Source: Kitasatospora purpeofusca
Lineage (GTDB): Bacteria; Actinomycetota; Actinomycetes; Streptomycetales; Streptomycetaceae
Assembly (NCBI RefSeq): GCF_000718025.1
Contig: NZ_JODS01000034.1
Location: 13,056 to 77,055, forward strand
Reading direction: 5' to 3'
DNA length: 64,000 bases
Part shown: in pieces, positions 16,211 to 23,889 of the stretch
Numbering within the stretch: the first letter of the stretch is position 1
Layout: every line of letters begins with the position of its first letter
Program-made: the position numbers and the translations under genes
The notes under the pieces: model-generated
The model's database searches: none
Told to the model about the DNA's origin: nothing
The model's input: only the letters and a program-made list of their open reading frames with translations

Positions 16211-16945
16211 TCAGGCCTCCAGGACCGTCGCGGGGCGCCGGACGGCCTGGTCGGGGCGCTCGCCCTTGTCGGGCTTCTCCGGGACGACGAAGCGGTAGCC
16301 GACGTTGCGGACGGTGCCGATCAGGCACTCGTTCTCGACGCCGAGCTTGGCCCGCAGCCGCCGCACGTGCACGTCGACGGTCCGGGTGCCGCCGAAGTAG
16401 TCGTAGCCCCAGACCTCCTGCAGCAGCTGCGCCCGGGTGAAGACCCGGCCGGGGTGCTGGGCGAGGTACTTGAGCAGCTCGAACTCCTTGAAGGTGAGGT
16501 CGAGCACCCGGCCCTTGAGCTTGGCCGAGTAGGTGGCCTCGTCGACCGAGAGGTCGCCGTTGCGGATCTCCATCGGGCTGTCGTCGGTGGTCACCTGGAG
16601 CCGGCCGAGGGCGAGTCGCAGCCGGGCCTCGACCTCGGCCGGGCCGGAGGTGTCGAGCAGGACGTCGTCGATGCCCCACTCCGCGGTGACGGCGGCCAGG
16701 CCGCCCTCGGTCACCACCAGGATCAGCGGGCAGCCGATGCCGGTGGAGCGCAGCAGCTGGCAGAGGCTGCGGATCTGCGGCAGGTCGCGCCTGCCGTCCA
16801 CCAGGATGACGTCGGCGCTGGGGGTGTCGACCAGGGCGGCACCCTCGGCGGGCGCCACCCGGACGCTGTGCAGCAGCAGGCCGAGTGCGGGCAGTACCTC
16901 CGCGGAGGGCTGCAGCGCGTTGGTGAGGAGGAGCAGAGAACTCAT
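16211..16945 (-). CDS. glnR: GlnR, global nitrogen response regulator
   Basis: A 244-residue OmpR-type regulator. The N-terminal receiver-like domain keeps Asp50 (in DVILVDGR) but lacks the full acidic pocket, as in the atypical GlnR receivers that act without a partner kinase. The C-terminal winged helix (about 130-225) shows LDLTFKEFELLKYLAQHPGR and VWGYDYFGGTRTVDVHVRRL. GlnR controls glutamine synthetase, ammonium uptake and other nitrogen genes in actinomycetes. ATG 16945 follows AGGGGA at a 9-nt spacing. A long upstream gap (16946-17629) should hold its promoter. In S. coelicolor the gene has the same LacI neighbour, from memory. Confidence 0.95.
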   Translation of the reverse strand: MSSLLLLTNALQPSAEVLPALGLLLHSVRVAPAEGAALVDTPSADVILVDGRRDLPQIRSLCQLLRSTGIGCPLILVVTEGGLAAVTAEWGIDDVLLDTSGPAEVEARLRLALGRLQVTTDDSPMEIRNGDLSVDEATYSAKLKGRVLDLTFKEFELLKYLAQHPGRVFTRAQLLQEVWGYDYFGGTRTVDVHVRRLRAKLGVENECLIGTVRNVGYRFVVPEKPDKGERPDQAVRRPATVLEA

Positions 16946-17629
16946 ACCCGGTAGTCCCCTTTCCGGGTCGTCGCGGTCGCGTTCCGGCTGCCGCCACAGC
17001 CGGATGGCGCACGTGCTGGTGAGGGGGAGGAGGGGGACGCCCGGTGGGACCCGTCGGGCCCGTCGGCGCGGACGGCCGAACGGGGCGCGCGCCGGGGGTC
17101 CCGCAACCCGCGATGCACCGTTTCTGCCCTGTTCATCCCGCGAACCTTCCGGTCCTGGCCCGTCCCGGGCGGCGGCCCGGAGCCGGGGTTGTCCGACGCC
17201 CCTGCCGGGTCCGGCACGTCGTTGTGCCGTGCGTGGCGGGGGCGGTTCCCGCGGACCGCCGGGGGTGGGCCGACGATTCGCAAGAACGTCCGTACTGGCG
17301 TCCTGAAAGCACAAAAGGACCCGGGGGCGACTCTGCCCGGATCCCTCAGGGGTCGAGGATAGCCGACCGGTCCCCGGGCCGGGAGGGCTCCGACCCGGCG
17401 GTTCGGCCCTTTTCGGGCGCGCGCCGGGTGAGCCCCGCCACAGCTTCGCGACGGCGCCGCCGGGTACCGGGCCAGGGCGATTGCCGCTCGTGCGGACGAA
17501 CACGCCATCATGGGACGCACATCGACGGCACCGTGCGAGTACACCTTTCGGGCGACGCGCGGCCGCCTCCGGTGGTGGACCCGGCCCGGGGTACCCGGGA
17601 ACGGGCGAGGACGACGAGAAGGGGTTGCC
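16946..17629. other. Intergenic region between divergent glnR and ThiS-like gene
   Basis: About 680 nt without a convincing gene. It must hold the glnR and thiS-side promoters, but no site could be assigned with confidence. A less GC-rich patch near 17280-17330 is the most likely place for the glnR promoter and leader. Confidence 0.5.
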
Positions 17630-17929
17630 ATGGGCGCGACCACCGGGCACGACCCGGCGGCCGCCGTTCGGGTGAGCGGAACCATCCGCTACTGGGCGGC
17701 GGCGAAGTCGGAGGCCGGGCTGGCCGAGGAGCCGTACCTGGCGGCGACCCTGGCCGAGGCGCTGGCGGAGGCCAAGGCGCGGCATGCCGACCGGCCGAAG
17801 CTGGTCCTGCTGCTCGGCCACTGCTCCTACCTGGTGGACGGCTCGCCGGTGGGCGGCCGTGACCACTCGACGGTGGCGCTCAGCGAGGGCGGCAGCGTCG
17901 AGGTTCTCCCGCCGTTCGCGGGCGGGTGA
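17630..17929 (+). CDS. ThiS/MoaD-family ubiquitin-like sulfur carrier-type protein
   Basis: A 99-residue protein with the beta-grasp pattern of MoaD/ThiS: a VSGTIRYWAAAKSEAG first strand, an AEALAEAKAR helix, LLLGHCSYLVDG, and a C-terminal VEVLPPFAGG. It ends in Gly-Gly, as sulfur carriers that are adenylated and thiocarboxylated do. It is somewhat longer than classical ThiS (about 66 aa). Purine-rich GAGAAGGGG precedes ATG 17630. The stop overlaps the next GTG (GTGA), so the two are coupled. Which pathway it feeds is not shown; no ThiF/MoeB partner is nearby. Confidence 0.8.
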   Translation: MGATTGHDPAAAVRVSGTIRYWAAAKSEAGLAEEPYLAATLAEALAEAKARHADRPKLVLLLGHCSYLVDGSPVGGRDHSTVALSEGGSVEVLPPFAGG

Positions 17930-19542
17930 GCGGCGTGACCGGGACGAACGGGGCCCCCGAGGGCCCGCCGCGGCAGCACCCTCAGCAGCCGCAGTACCCC
18001 TACGGGCAGCCGCAGCAGCAGTCGGCGCAGCCTCCGCAGCAGCAGCCGCAGGAGCAGCCGGGGGCGCAGGGGTACCACCCCCAGCAGCCGCCGTATCCGT
18101 ACGCCCCCCAGCAGGGGTACGCGCCGGATCCTTATGCGCAGCAGGGGCTCGCGGCGCAGCCGCACGCCCCCGGCGCGGGTGTACCGCCGTACGGCGGGCC
18201 GTCGGCGCAGCAGCCGGGGTACCCGCAGCAGCAGCCGTACGGACAGCAGGCCGCCTACGGGCAGTCGCCGTACGGGGCGGGGCCGGGCGTCGGTCCGGCC
18301 GTGGACGACGCCGCGACGGCGCTGCTCCCGCCGGTGCCGCCGATGGACGACGCGGAGGCGACGGCGCTGCTCCCGCCCGTGCGGGTGTCCGGCGCGGTGC
18401 CGCCGGGCGCCCAGGGCCGGCCGGCGGAGCCGTTCCCCGGCCACGACCGGCCCAGGGCCCGGCACGGCCGGCCGCAGGGCCAGGCTCCCGCCGGGACCCC
18501 GTACGGCCAGGCCCCGGTGCAGGCTCCGCCGCAGGCGCCGATCCAGGCTCCGCCGCAGGCCCACGCCCCGGTGCCCGTGCCGGACCAGGGGCAGGCCCTC
18601 GACCAGCCGACCATGACCCTGAAGCGTCCGGAGCCGCCGGCCCCGGTGCTGAACGACCCGGCCGCCGCCCGCGCGGCCAGGGCGGCCCGCGCCGCGCAGA
18701 ACGCGCACGCGGGGCCCGGCGGCCACGGCGCCCCCGCGGCTCCGGCCGCGCCGTTCACCGCTCCGCCGTCGGCGCCGGTGCCGGTCCCGGCTCCGGCTCC
18801 CGTCCACGCCCCGGCCCCGGCGGCGCCCGCCGTCCGGACCGGTTCGCCGATCAACGACCCCGGCCTCCAGCCCGCGCTGATCACCGCCGGTGCCGCCGCC
18901 CTGCTGGCCGGTGGTGCGGCGCTCGGCCAGGTCGGGCTGGCGCTGGTGCTCGTGCTGCTCCAGGGTCTGACGGCGGCCGGCTGGTTCCGGCTGAACGGCA
19001 TGTGGCCGGCCCGGCAGGGCATCGCGCTGGCCGCGCTGTCCGGCGTGGTGGCCGACGTGGCGGTGCTGCTGGCCGACGAGGACGGCGGCACGGCGGCCGT
19101 GGTCGGCACGCTCGGCGGGTTCTTCCTGCTGGTCCTGGTGCTGCAGACGTTCCGCCCGGCCGATCCCAAGGAGCGGTTCTACGCGCTGACCGTGCTCGGT
19201 TCGGCCACCGTGGTGACGGTGCTCTGCACGGCGCTGCTGCTGTCGGACTGGGTGCCGGCGGCGGTCGGGGCGGTCGCGCTGGCGACGCTGCTGGCGGCCG
19301 CGCCGCTGCCCGGGCCCAAGTGGCTGGGCCCGTTGCTGGGGCTGCTCGCGGCGGTCGGGCTGGGCCTCGCGGTCGGCGCCCCGCCGGCGCTGGGCGCGGC
19401 GGCCGGTCTCGGCGCGCTGATCGGCCGCCGGGTGGCGGGGTACGACTTCCCGTCCCGGTTCGTGCACATGACGGCGGGCGTGGCGCTGCCGCTCGCGGTC
19501 GCGTCGCCGCTGGTGTGGATCGCCACGACCCTGCTCGGCTGA
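17926..19542 (+). CDS. Membrane protein with long Gln/Pro/Tyr-rich N-terminus
   Basis: A 538-residue protein. Residues 1-300 are low complexity, rich in QQP, YPYGQ and APA runs, and probably disordered in the cytoplasm. They include two similar ATALLPPV blocks near residues 126 and 146, each preceded by acidic residues, resembling phospho-Thr sites bound by FHA domains (inference). The rest has about seven membrane helices. Translationally coupled to the ThiS-like gene by a GTGA overlap. No function recognised. The same architecture is common in streptomycete membrane proteins. Confidence 0.75.
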   Translation: MSGVTGTNGAPEGPPRQHPQQPQYPYGQPQQQSAQPPQQQPQEQPGAQGYHPQQPPYPYAPQQGYAPDPYAQQGLAAQPHAPGAGVPPYGGPSAQQPGYPQQQPYGQQAAYGQSPYGAGPGVGPAVDDAATALLPPVPPMDDAEATALLPPVRVSGAVPPGAQGRPAEPFPGHDRPRARHGRPQGQAPAGTPYGQAPVQAPPQAPIQAPPQAHAPVPVPDQGQALDQPTMTLKRPEPPAPVLNDPAAARAARAARAAQNAHAGPGGHGAPAAPAAPFTAPPSAPVPVPAPAPVHAPAPAAPAVRTGSPINDPGLQPALITAGAAALLAGGAALGQVGLALVLVLLQGLTAAGWFRLNGMWPARQGIALAALSGVVADVAVLLADEDGGTAAVVGTLGGFFLLVLVLQTFRPADPKERFYALTVLGSATVVTVLCTALLLSDWVPAAVGAVALATLLAAAPLPGPKWLGPLLGLLAAVGLGLAVGAPPALGAAAGLGALIGRRVAGYDFPSRFVHMTAGVALPLAVASPLVWIATTLLG

Positions 19543-19568
19543 CCGCCGCCGCCGAGGCGGCCTTCCCC

Positions 19569-19611
19569 ACGACGTCCCGCCCCGGAACCATGCTCCGGGG
19601 CGGGACGTCGT
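19569..19611 (+). terminator. Terminator-like perfect hairpin
   Basis: Perfect 18-bp inverted repeat (19569-19586 and 19594-19611; arm starts ACGACGTCCCGCCCC) around a 7-nt loop, 27 nt after the stop of the membrane protein gene. No T-run. Confidence 0.7.
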
Positions 19612-19690
19612 ACGGTCGTGCGGAGCGGCCGTACCGGAGTTCCCGGATCCGCCGCCGCGAGGACCGACCGCGGCGAACGACACGTGGCGA

Positions 19691-19720
19691 CAGCGAACGA
19701 CAGCGAACGACAGCGAACAG
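19691..19720 (+). repeat. 10-bp tandem repeat (CAGCGAACGA, about 3 copies)
   Basis: Two exact and one partial copy of CAGCGAACGA at 19691-19720, with a diverged copy GGCGAACGAC just upstream. It lies in the leader of the DUF2993 gene, 25 nt before its start. Confidence 0.85.
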
Positions 19721-19745
19721 CGACCGGCGACGACGGGGGAGAGCG

Positions 19746-20462
19746 ATGCGCGGCTGGCTGAAGGCGACGATCGGCCTGGTGGTGCTCTCGGGGGTACTGG
19801 TGGGCGCCGACCGGATAGCCGTGGGGGTCGCCGAGGACGAGGCGGCCGACCAGATCCTGAAGAGCGGCCGGATGAGCCAGAAGCCGCACGTGTCGATCGA
19901 GGGCTTCCCGTTCCTGACCCAGGTCGTCTCGCAGAAGCTGGACGATGTGCGGATCTCCGCGGACGGGCTGACCGTCGGCGAGGGCAAGGACAAGGTCGCG
20001 CTGCACTCCTTCTCGGCCAGACTTTCCGGTGTCGAGGTGAGCGACAACATGAGCAGCGCCACCGTGGCCACCGGTTCCGGCTCCGGTCTGATCGACTACG
20101 CGGACCTGTCGCGGCTGCTGCCGCCGGCCTCGGAGCTGGTGCCGAACGCGGGCCGGCTCTCGCTCGGCGGCGGCACCAGGCTGAGCCTCTCCTACGGCGG
20201 GCCCGGCAAGGTCAAGGCCTCGCTCGGGCCGCTCCCGGTCGGTGAGGCCTCGGTGCACAACAAGGGGAACACCGTGACGGTGGACGGCTTCCGGATCAGC
20301 GCGATGGCCTCGCTGCTCGCCGGGGTGTCCGACCAGGCCATCGCCCCGATCAGCTTCACCCTCGCCGCGCTGCCCGCCGGGCTGAACCTCGCCTCGGTGA
20401 CTCCGCAGGAGGACGGCTTCCGGCTGGCCTTCGAGGGCAAGGACGTCAAGCTCATCGGCTGA
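19746..20462 (+). CDS. LmeA-like DUF2993 lipid-binding protein
   Basis: A 238-residue protein with an N-terminal membrane anchor or signal (WLKATIGLVVLSGVLVGADRIAV). A long soluble domain follows, with the IEGFPFLTQVVSQKLDDVRISADGLTV block typical of the DUF2993 family. Mycobacterial LmeA of this family binds phospholipid and helps lipoglycan maturation outside the membrane; the role here is inferred by family only. GGGGAGAG precedes ATG 19746 closely. Monocistronic, behind a hairpin. Confidence 0.85.
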   Translation: MRGWLKATIGLVVLSGVLVGADRIAVGVAEDEAADQILKSGRMSQKPHVSIEGFPFLTQVVSQKLDDVRISADGLTVGEGKDKVALHSFSARLSGVEVSDNMSSATVATGSGSGLIDYADLSRLLPPASELVPNAGRLSLGGGTRLSLSYGGPGKVKASLGPLPVGEASVHNKGNTVTVDGFRISAMASLLAGVSDQAIAPISFTLAALPAGLNLASVTPQEDGFRLAFEGKDVKLIG

Positions 20463-20661
20463 CCGCCGGCCGGCCCGACCCCGCCGTCCACCGTTCCGCT
20501 CCGCGAGACGCGCTGTCCAGCGCCGGCCGCGGAGCGGTGCTGTTCCCACCCCAGGACCGGCCCCCGGGGCCGTGTCGGCCGGGCCGTGGCCGGTTCCCGA
20601 TGCCCATGGAAGGGTCAAATCCCAGCATTCGAGCGATCTGGTCTCGGTATTCGATACGCTG

Positions 20662-20691
20662 ATGACAGCGGGCCTCGGGTGTCCCTAGCAT
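20662..20691 (+). promoter_or_regulatory. Promoter of the cysteine leader peptide
   Basis: -35 ATGACA (20662-20667), an 18-bp spacer and -10 TAGCAT (20686-20691). Seven nucleotides later comes the ATG of the leader ORF, so the transcript would be leaderless. Confidence 0.6.
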
Positions 20692-20698
20692 CGTCGGC

Positions 20699-20779
20699 AT
20701 GAAGCGACAGACGGACCTCACGAAGCGGCGGGCGGTAGACCTGTGCCGCGTGGCCGCCTGTCTGTGTCGAATGCGCTGA
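20699..20779 (+). CDS. Cysteine-rich leader peptide (26 aa) upstream of sulfurtransferase
   Basis: A 26-codon ORF that contains LTKRRAVDLCRVAACLCR and ends MR-stop, with three Cys in the last eleven residues. Streptomycetes and mycobacteria carry leader peptides of this LTxRRxVDLCR type before sulfur genes. In mycobacteria, leaderless Cys-rich small ORFs of this kind tune downstream expression to cysteine supply. Here it precedes a sulfurtransferase start by 257 nt. There is no Shine-Dalgarno; a promoter ends 7 nt before the ATG. The regulatory role is inferred from the family and position. Confidence 0.8.
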   Translation: MKRQTDLTKRRAVDLCRVAACLCRMR

Positions 20780-21036
20780 CTCGGCGTCCTGGCAGGGCAG
20801 TTGCCGCCCGCCGCCGATTTCTCCGGTGACCTGTGCCAGCCCCTGGGGCCGGGCGCGGCCGCCCTGCTCCGCACCTCTCGCCCGCTCGTACCGCACGCCG
20901 CCGTATGTCCCACTATTCGGACAGGAATTCGGACCGGCCTCCGACGGGCGACCGCACCCCCGCTGCGTCGCAGCACCCGAAGCAGCCACCAGCAGCACCA
21001 CCTTCCGCAAACCGCCCCCGGATGGAGAACAACACC

Positions 21037-21870
21037 ATGAGCCGCAGCGACGTCCTGGTCGACGCCGACTGGGTCCAGGCCCGCCTGGACGACCCGAAGG
21101 TTGTCATCGTCGAGGTCGACGAGGACACCTCCGCCTACGACAAGAACCACATCCGCAACGCCGTCCGGATCGACTGGAAGTCCGACCTCCAGGACCCGGT
21201 CCGCCGCGACTTCATCGACCAGGCCGGCTTCGAGGCGCTGCTCAGCGCCAAGGGCATCGCCAACGACGACACCGTCGTGCTCTACGGCGGCAACAACAAC
21301 TGGTTCGCCTCCTACGCCTACTGGTACTTCAAGCTGTACGGCCACGGTGACGTCCGCCTGCTCGACGGCGGCCGCAAGAAGTGGGAGCTCGACTCCCGCG
21401 ACCTGGTCGCCGAGGTGCCGCAGCGCGCCGCGACCGAGTACACGGCGCAGGCCGTCGACTCCTCGATCCGCGCCTTCCGCGACGACGTGATCGCCGCCAT
21501 CGGCACCCTCAACCTGGTCGACGTCCGCTCGCCCGACGAGTTCTCCGGCAAGCTGCTCGCCCCGGCCCACCTCCCGCAGGAGCAGTCGCAGCGCCCCGGC
21601 CACGTGCCCTCCGCGCGCAACATCCCGTGGGCGAAGAACGCCAACGACGACGGCACCTTCAAGAGCGACGACGAGCTCAAGGCCCTCTACGAGGCCGAGG
21701 GCATCGACCTGGCGAAGGACACCATCGCCTACTGCCGCATCGGCGAGCGCTCCGCGCTCACCTGGTTCGTCCTGCACGAGCTGCTCGGCCAGGAGAACGT
21801 GAAGAACTACGACGGTTCCTGGACCGAGTACGGCAGCCTCGTCGGCGTGCCGATCGAGCTCGGCAACTGA
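21037..21870 (+). CDS. Thiosulfate/3-mercaptopyruvate sulfurtransferase (two rhodanese domains)
   Basis: A 277-residue cytoplasmic enzyme. The first rhodanese domain (about 8-125) is non-catalytic. The second (about 150-272) carries the active-site loop YCRIGERSA, with the persulfide-forming Cys. It transfers sulfane sulfur from thiosulfate or mercaptopyruvate to an acceptor. ATG 21037 follows GGAGA by 8 nt; an in-frame extension upstream lacks support. It lies downstream of the Cys leader peptide and 40 nt before the DUF1416 gene, forming a sulfur operon. In S. coelicolor the same pair is known as cysA and its partner, from memory. Confidence 0.93.
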   Translation: MSRSDVLVDADWVQARLDDPKVVIVEVDEDTSAYDKNHIRNAVRIDWKSDLQDPVRRDFIDQAGFEALLSAKGIANDDTVVLYGGNNNWFASYAYWYFKLYGHGDVRLLDGGRKKWELDSRDLVAEVPQRAATEYTAQAVDSSIRAFRDDVIAAIGTLNLVDVRSPDEFSGKLLAPAHLPQEQSQRPGHVPSARNIPWAKNANDDGTFKSDDELKALYEAEGIDLAKDTIAYCRIGERSALTWFVLHELLGQENVKNYDGSWTEYGSLVGVPIELGN

Positions 21871-21910
21871 GCCGCCTGCTCCACCCGTAAGGCTGAAGGG
21901 AAGACAAGAC

Positions 21911-22201
21911 ATGTGCGGTGCGAAGGCCGGTGGGCCTGACCTGGCAGGAGTTGACGTGGCGAACGAGACGATCATCCAGGGTTCCGTGACCCGCGACGGC
22001 GAGCCGGTCAACGGCTACGTCCGACTGCTCGACGAGGGCGGCGAGTTCACGGCTGAGGTGCCCACCTCGGCGACCGGCCAGTTCCGGTTCTTCGCCCGCC
22101 CGGGCAAGTGGACCCTGCGGGCGCTCATCCCGGGCCAGACCGTGGACCGCCAGGTGGTCGCCTCCCAGGGCAACCTGACCGAGGTCGCGATCGCGGTCTG
22201 A
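21911..22201 (+). CDS. DUF1416 protein, sulfurtransferase partner
   Basis: A 96-residue protein beginning MCGAKAGGP, with Cys2 conserved in the family. The remainder is a beta-sandwich-like domain (IIQGSVTRDGEPVNGYVRLLD to NLTEVAIAV) resembling transthyretin-type folds. DUF1416 genes regularly follow the sulfurtransferase in actinobacteria, which suggests a shared sulfur task; the exact activity is not known. AAGGGAAG precedes ATG 21911. An internal GTG (22 codons in) is less likely because it would remove the Cys. Confidence 0.88.
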   Translation: MCGAKAGGPDLAGVDVANETIIQGSVTRDGEPVNGYVRLLDEGGEFTAEVPTSATGQFRFFARPGKWTLRALIPGQTVDRQVVASQGNLTEVAIAV

Positions 22202-22224
22202 CCGTCCACGACGGATCGGCGTCA

Positions 22225-22255
22225 CCGAGGGCCCCTGCCGTGCGGGGGCCCTCGG
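22225..22255 (+). terminator. Terminator of the sulfurtransferase operon
   Basis: 14-bp stem starting CCGAGGGCCCC (22225-22238) with its complement (22242-22255), one G-U pair and a CGT loop, 24 nt after the DUF1416 stop codon. Confidence 0.75.
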
Positions 22256-22270
22256 GCATACCGTGGACGT

Positions 22271-22549
22271 GTGCAGGCACGTCGGCGACACCGCTACTAC
22301 TTCGCCATGATGGGCGTCTGCCTCGGGCTGTTCGTGCTGGCCTGGGGCGTCGTGCGGTTCTGGTCCGTCCCGGCCGCGATCGCCATGTGCGTGGTCGCGA
22401 TGGTGATCCCGCCCGCCGCCGCGGTCTTCGCCAACAAGCGGGACCCCGAGGACGACTGGTGGAACGACCCTCGCTGGGAGGACCCGAAGTGGGACGAGCC
22501 CGGCCACGACCGGGACCGCCCGGACCGCCCCGACCGCCGGGATCAGTAG
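22271..22549 (+). CDS. DUF3099 small membrane protein
   Basis: A 92-residue protein with two membrane helices (YYFAMMGVCLGLFVLAWGVV and VPAAIAMCVVAMVIPPAAAVFA). A strongly acidic and Trp-rich tail (EDDWWNDPRWEDPKWDEP) follows, then DRDRPDRPDR repeats. This matches DUF3099, an actinobacterial family without known function. It starts at GTG 22271, 16 nt after the terminator hairpin, and its last 7 nt overlap the end of the convergent DsrE-like gene. Confidence 0.85.
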   Translation: MQARRRHRYYFAMMGVCLGLFVLAWGVVRFWSVPAAIAMCVVAMVIPPAAAVFANKRDPEDDWWNDPRWEDPKWDEPGHDRDRPDRPDRRDQ

Positions 22550-22911
22550 ACGAGCGCCTGCACGCCGTCGGCCATGATCTCGCTGACGAAGACCTGCGCG
22601 CCCGCGATCCGGACGCCCTCGACGGTGTCCTTCTGCTCGATCCCGCGCCGCACCGCACACTGGGTGCAGAGGGTGACCGTGCCGGCCGCCAGGACCGACT
22701 CCAGCAGGTCCGGCAGCGGGGCCGCGTGCGGCAGCTCGAACTCGGCCGCGCGCCCGGGCAGCGCGAACCAGGACGACTCCCCGGTCAGCCAGAGCGAGAC
22801 CTCGACCCCGCTGGCGACGGCGACCGCCGCCACCGTGAACGCCTGCGAGCACCGCTCCGGCGCGTCCGCTCCGGCGGTGACCTTGATGACGAGCTTCTTC
22901 TGAGACGACAT
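22543..22911 (-). CDS. DsrE-family sulfur-relay-like protein
   Basis: A 122-residue protein of the DsrE/DsrF-like fold: KKLVIKVTAGADAPERCSQAFTVAAVAVASG at the N-terminus, then VSLWLTGESSWFALPG, and LCTQCAVRRGI with two Cys that could carry persulfide. Such proteins pass sulfur between partners; the neighbouring sulfurtransferase operon fits this, but the partner is not shown. ATG 22911 has no Shine-Dalgarno; TACTGT lies 6 nt before it, so the message is probably leaderless. Confidence 0.85.
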   Translation of the reverse strand: MSSQKKLVIKVTAGADAPERCSQAFTVAAVAVASGVEVSLWLTGESSWFALPGRAAEFELPHAAPLPDLLESVLAAGTVTLCTQCAVRRGIEQKDTVEGVRIAGAQVFVSEIMADGVQALVY

Positions 22912-22917
22912 GCGGAC

Positions 22918-22923
22918 ACAGTA
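22918..22923 (-). promoter_or_regulatory. -10 element of a leaderless promoter for the DsrE-like gene
   Basis: Minus-strand TACTGT, six nucleotides (GTCCGC), then the ATG. No good -35 seen. Confidence 0.45.
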
Positions 22924-23023
22924 GATCGCCGTCGTGGTGGGGCTCACCGAGACCCGTCGGCACCGTCCGGATAGAGTGAGCGGCAGCAAAATCCACACAC
23001 TGTCGCCGCCCTGGGAGCCCCCC

Positions 23024-23131
23024 GTGTCCGGTCTGGAAATCTTCTTCGACGGTCTGCTGGCCCTCATGGCCGTGCTGATCACCTGGTTCGCCGTCTTCTC
23101 GGTGATGAAGCTGTACCAGGGCCAGCGCTGA
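23024..23131 (+). CDS. 35-residue single-helix membrane peptide
   Basis: From GTG 23024, with GGGAG 6 nt upstream, a 35-codon ORF encodes a peptide with one membrane helix (GLLALMAVLITWFAVFSVM) and a short basic tail ending LYQGQR. The well-placed ribosome site and clean helix support a real small gene. No known family is recognised. It is divergent from the DsrE-like gene and 52 nt upstream of the nitrobindin-like gene. Confidence 0.6.
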   Translation: MSGLEIFFDGLLALMAVLITWFAVFSVMKLYQGQR

Positions 23132-23183
23132 GCGACTGCCGTACGGTTGAAGTGATCCCGCACCGACGACAGCGACCAGGAAC

Positions 23184-23786
23184 ATGATCGAGATCCCCTC
23201 TGACCTCCACAAGGACGTCGTCCCGCTGGCCTTCCTCCTCGGCACCTGGGAGGGCGCGGGCGTCTACGCCCCCCTGCCGGGCTCGGAGGGCCAGGACACC
23301 GAGAAGTGCAACTTCGGCCAGGAGATCGTCATCCGTCACGACGGACGGCCCTTCCTGGAGTTCCGCTCCCGCACCTGGGTGCTGGACAGCGAGGGCGAGA
23401 AGGTCCGTCCGCTGGAGAACGAGCACGCCTTCTGGCGCGTGACCAGCAACCAGCACGGCGCCAGCGGTGCCCGCGGGATCGAGATCTCCTCCGTCCGCGA
23501 CGACGGCACGGTGGAGATCTGGTACGGCGAGCTGGCCGACGGCAAGCCGCAGATCGACGTCTCCACCGACGCGGTGGCCCGGATCGAGGGCTCCCCGGAG
23601 TACTCGGGCGGCAAGCGGCTCTACGGCTTCGTCAACGAGGAACTGCTCTGGGTCGGCGAGAAGGCCGCCCCGAACGTCCCGCTGCGCCCGTACATGTCCG
23701 CCCAGCTGAAGAAGGTGCTCTCGCCGGCCCAGCTGATCAAGGACATCAACGACCTGCCGGACGACGGCATCGCGTTCTTCAAGTAG
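23184..23786 (+). CDS. Nitrobindin-like beta-barrel protein (FABP family), haem His absent
   Basis: A 200-residue protein with the family motif FLLGTWEGAGVY at residues 17-28. Beta-strand blocks follow to a conserved RLYGFVNEELLWVGE and a C-terminal helix. Nitrobindins bind ferric haem through a His near the C-terminus; here no His occurs after about residue 93, so the protein is nitrobindin-like without the known haem ligand. Streptomycete members are described this way, from memory. The ligand is unknown. ATG 23184 follows an AGGAAC sequence. Ends before a strong hairpin. Confidence 0.85.
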   Translation: MIEIPSDLHKDVVPLAFLLGTWEGAGVYAPLPGSEGQDTEKCNFGQEIVIRHDGRPFLEFRSRTWVLDSEGEKVRPLENEHAFWRVTSNQHGASGARGIEISSVRDDGTVEIWYGELADGKPQIDVSTDAVARIEGSPEYSGGKRLYGFVNEELLWVGEKAAPNVPLRPYMSAQLKKVLSPAQLIKDINDLPDDGIAFFK

Positions 23787-23816
23787 GAAGCACGCGGCGT
23801 CCGCCGAGGCGCACAG

Positions 23817-23850
23817 GTGTAGGGACCGGCCCGTCGGCCGGTCCCTACAC
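23817..23850 (+). terminator. Perfect 15-bp terminator hairpin
   Basis: GTGTAGGGACCGGCC (23817-23831) and GGCCGGTCCCTACAC (23836-23850) around a CGTC loop, followed by TTGCTTC. It lies 30 nt after the nitrobindin-like stop and 40 nt before the Fur-type start. Confidence 0.8.
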
Positions 23851-23889
23851 TTGCTTCAGGACCCCCGACGTTTGGCAGGGAACAGGACC

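Noticed and set aside
17510..17629. Upstream ATG extension of the ThiS-like protein
   Set aside because: The extra 40 residues are low-complexity Arg-rich, and the ATG at 17630 has the purine-rich site and family-like length.
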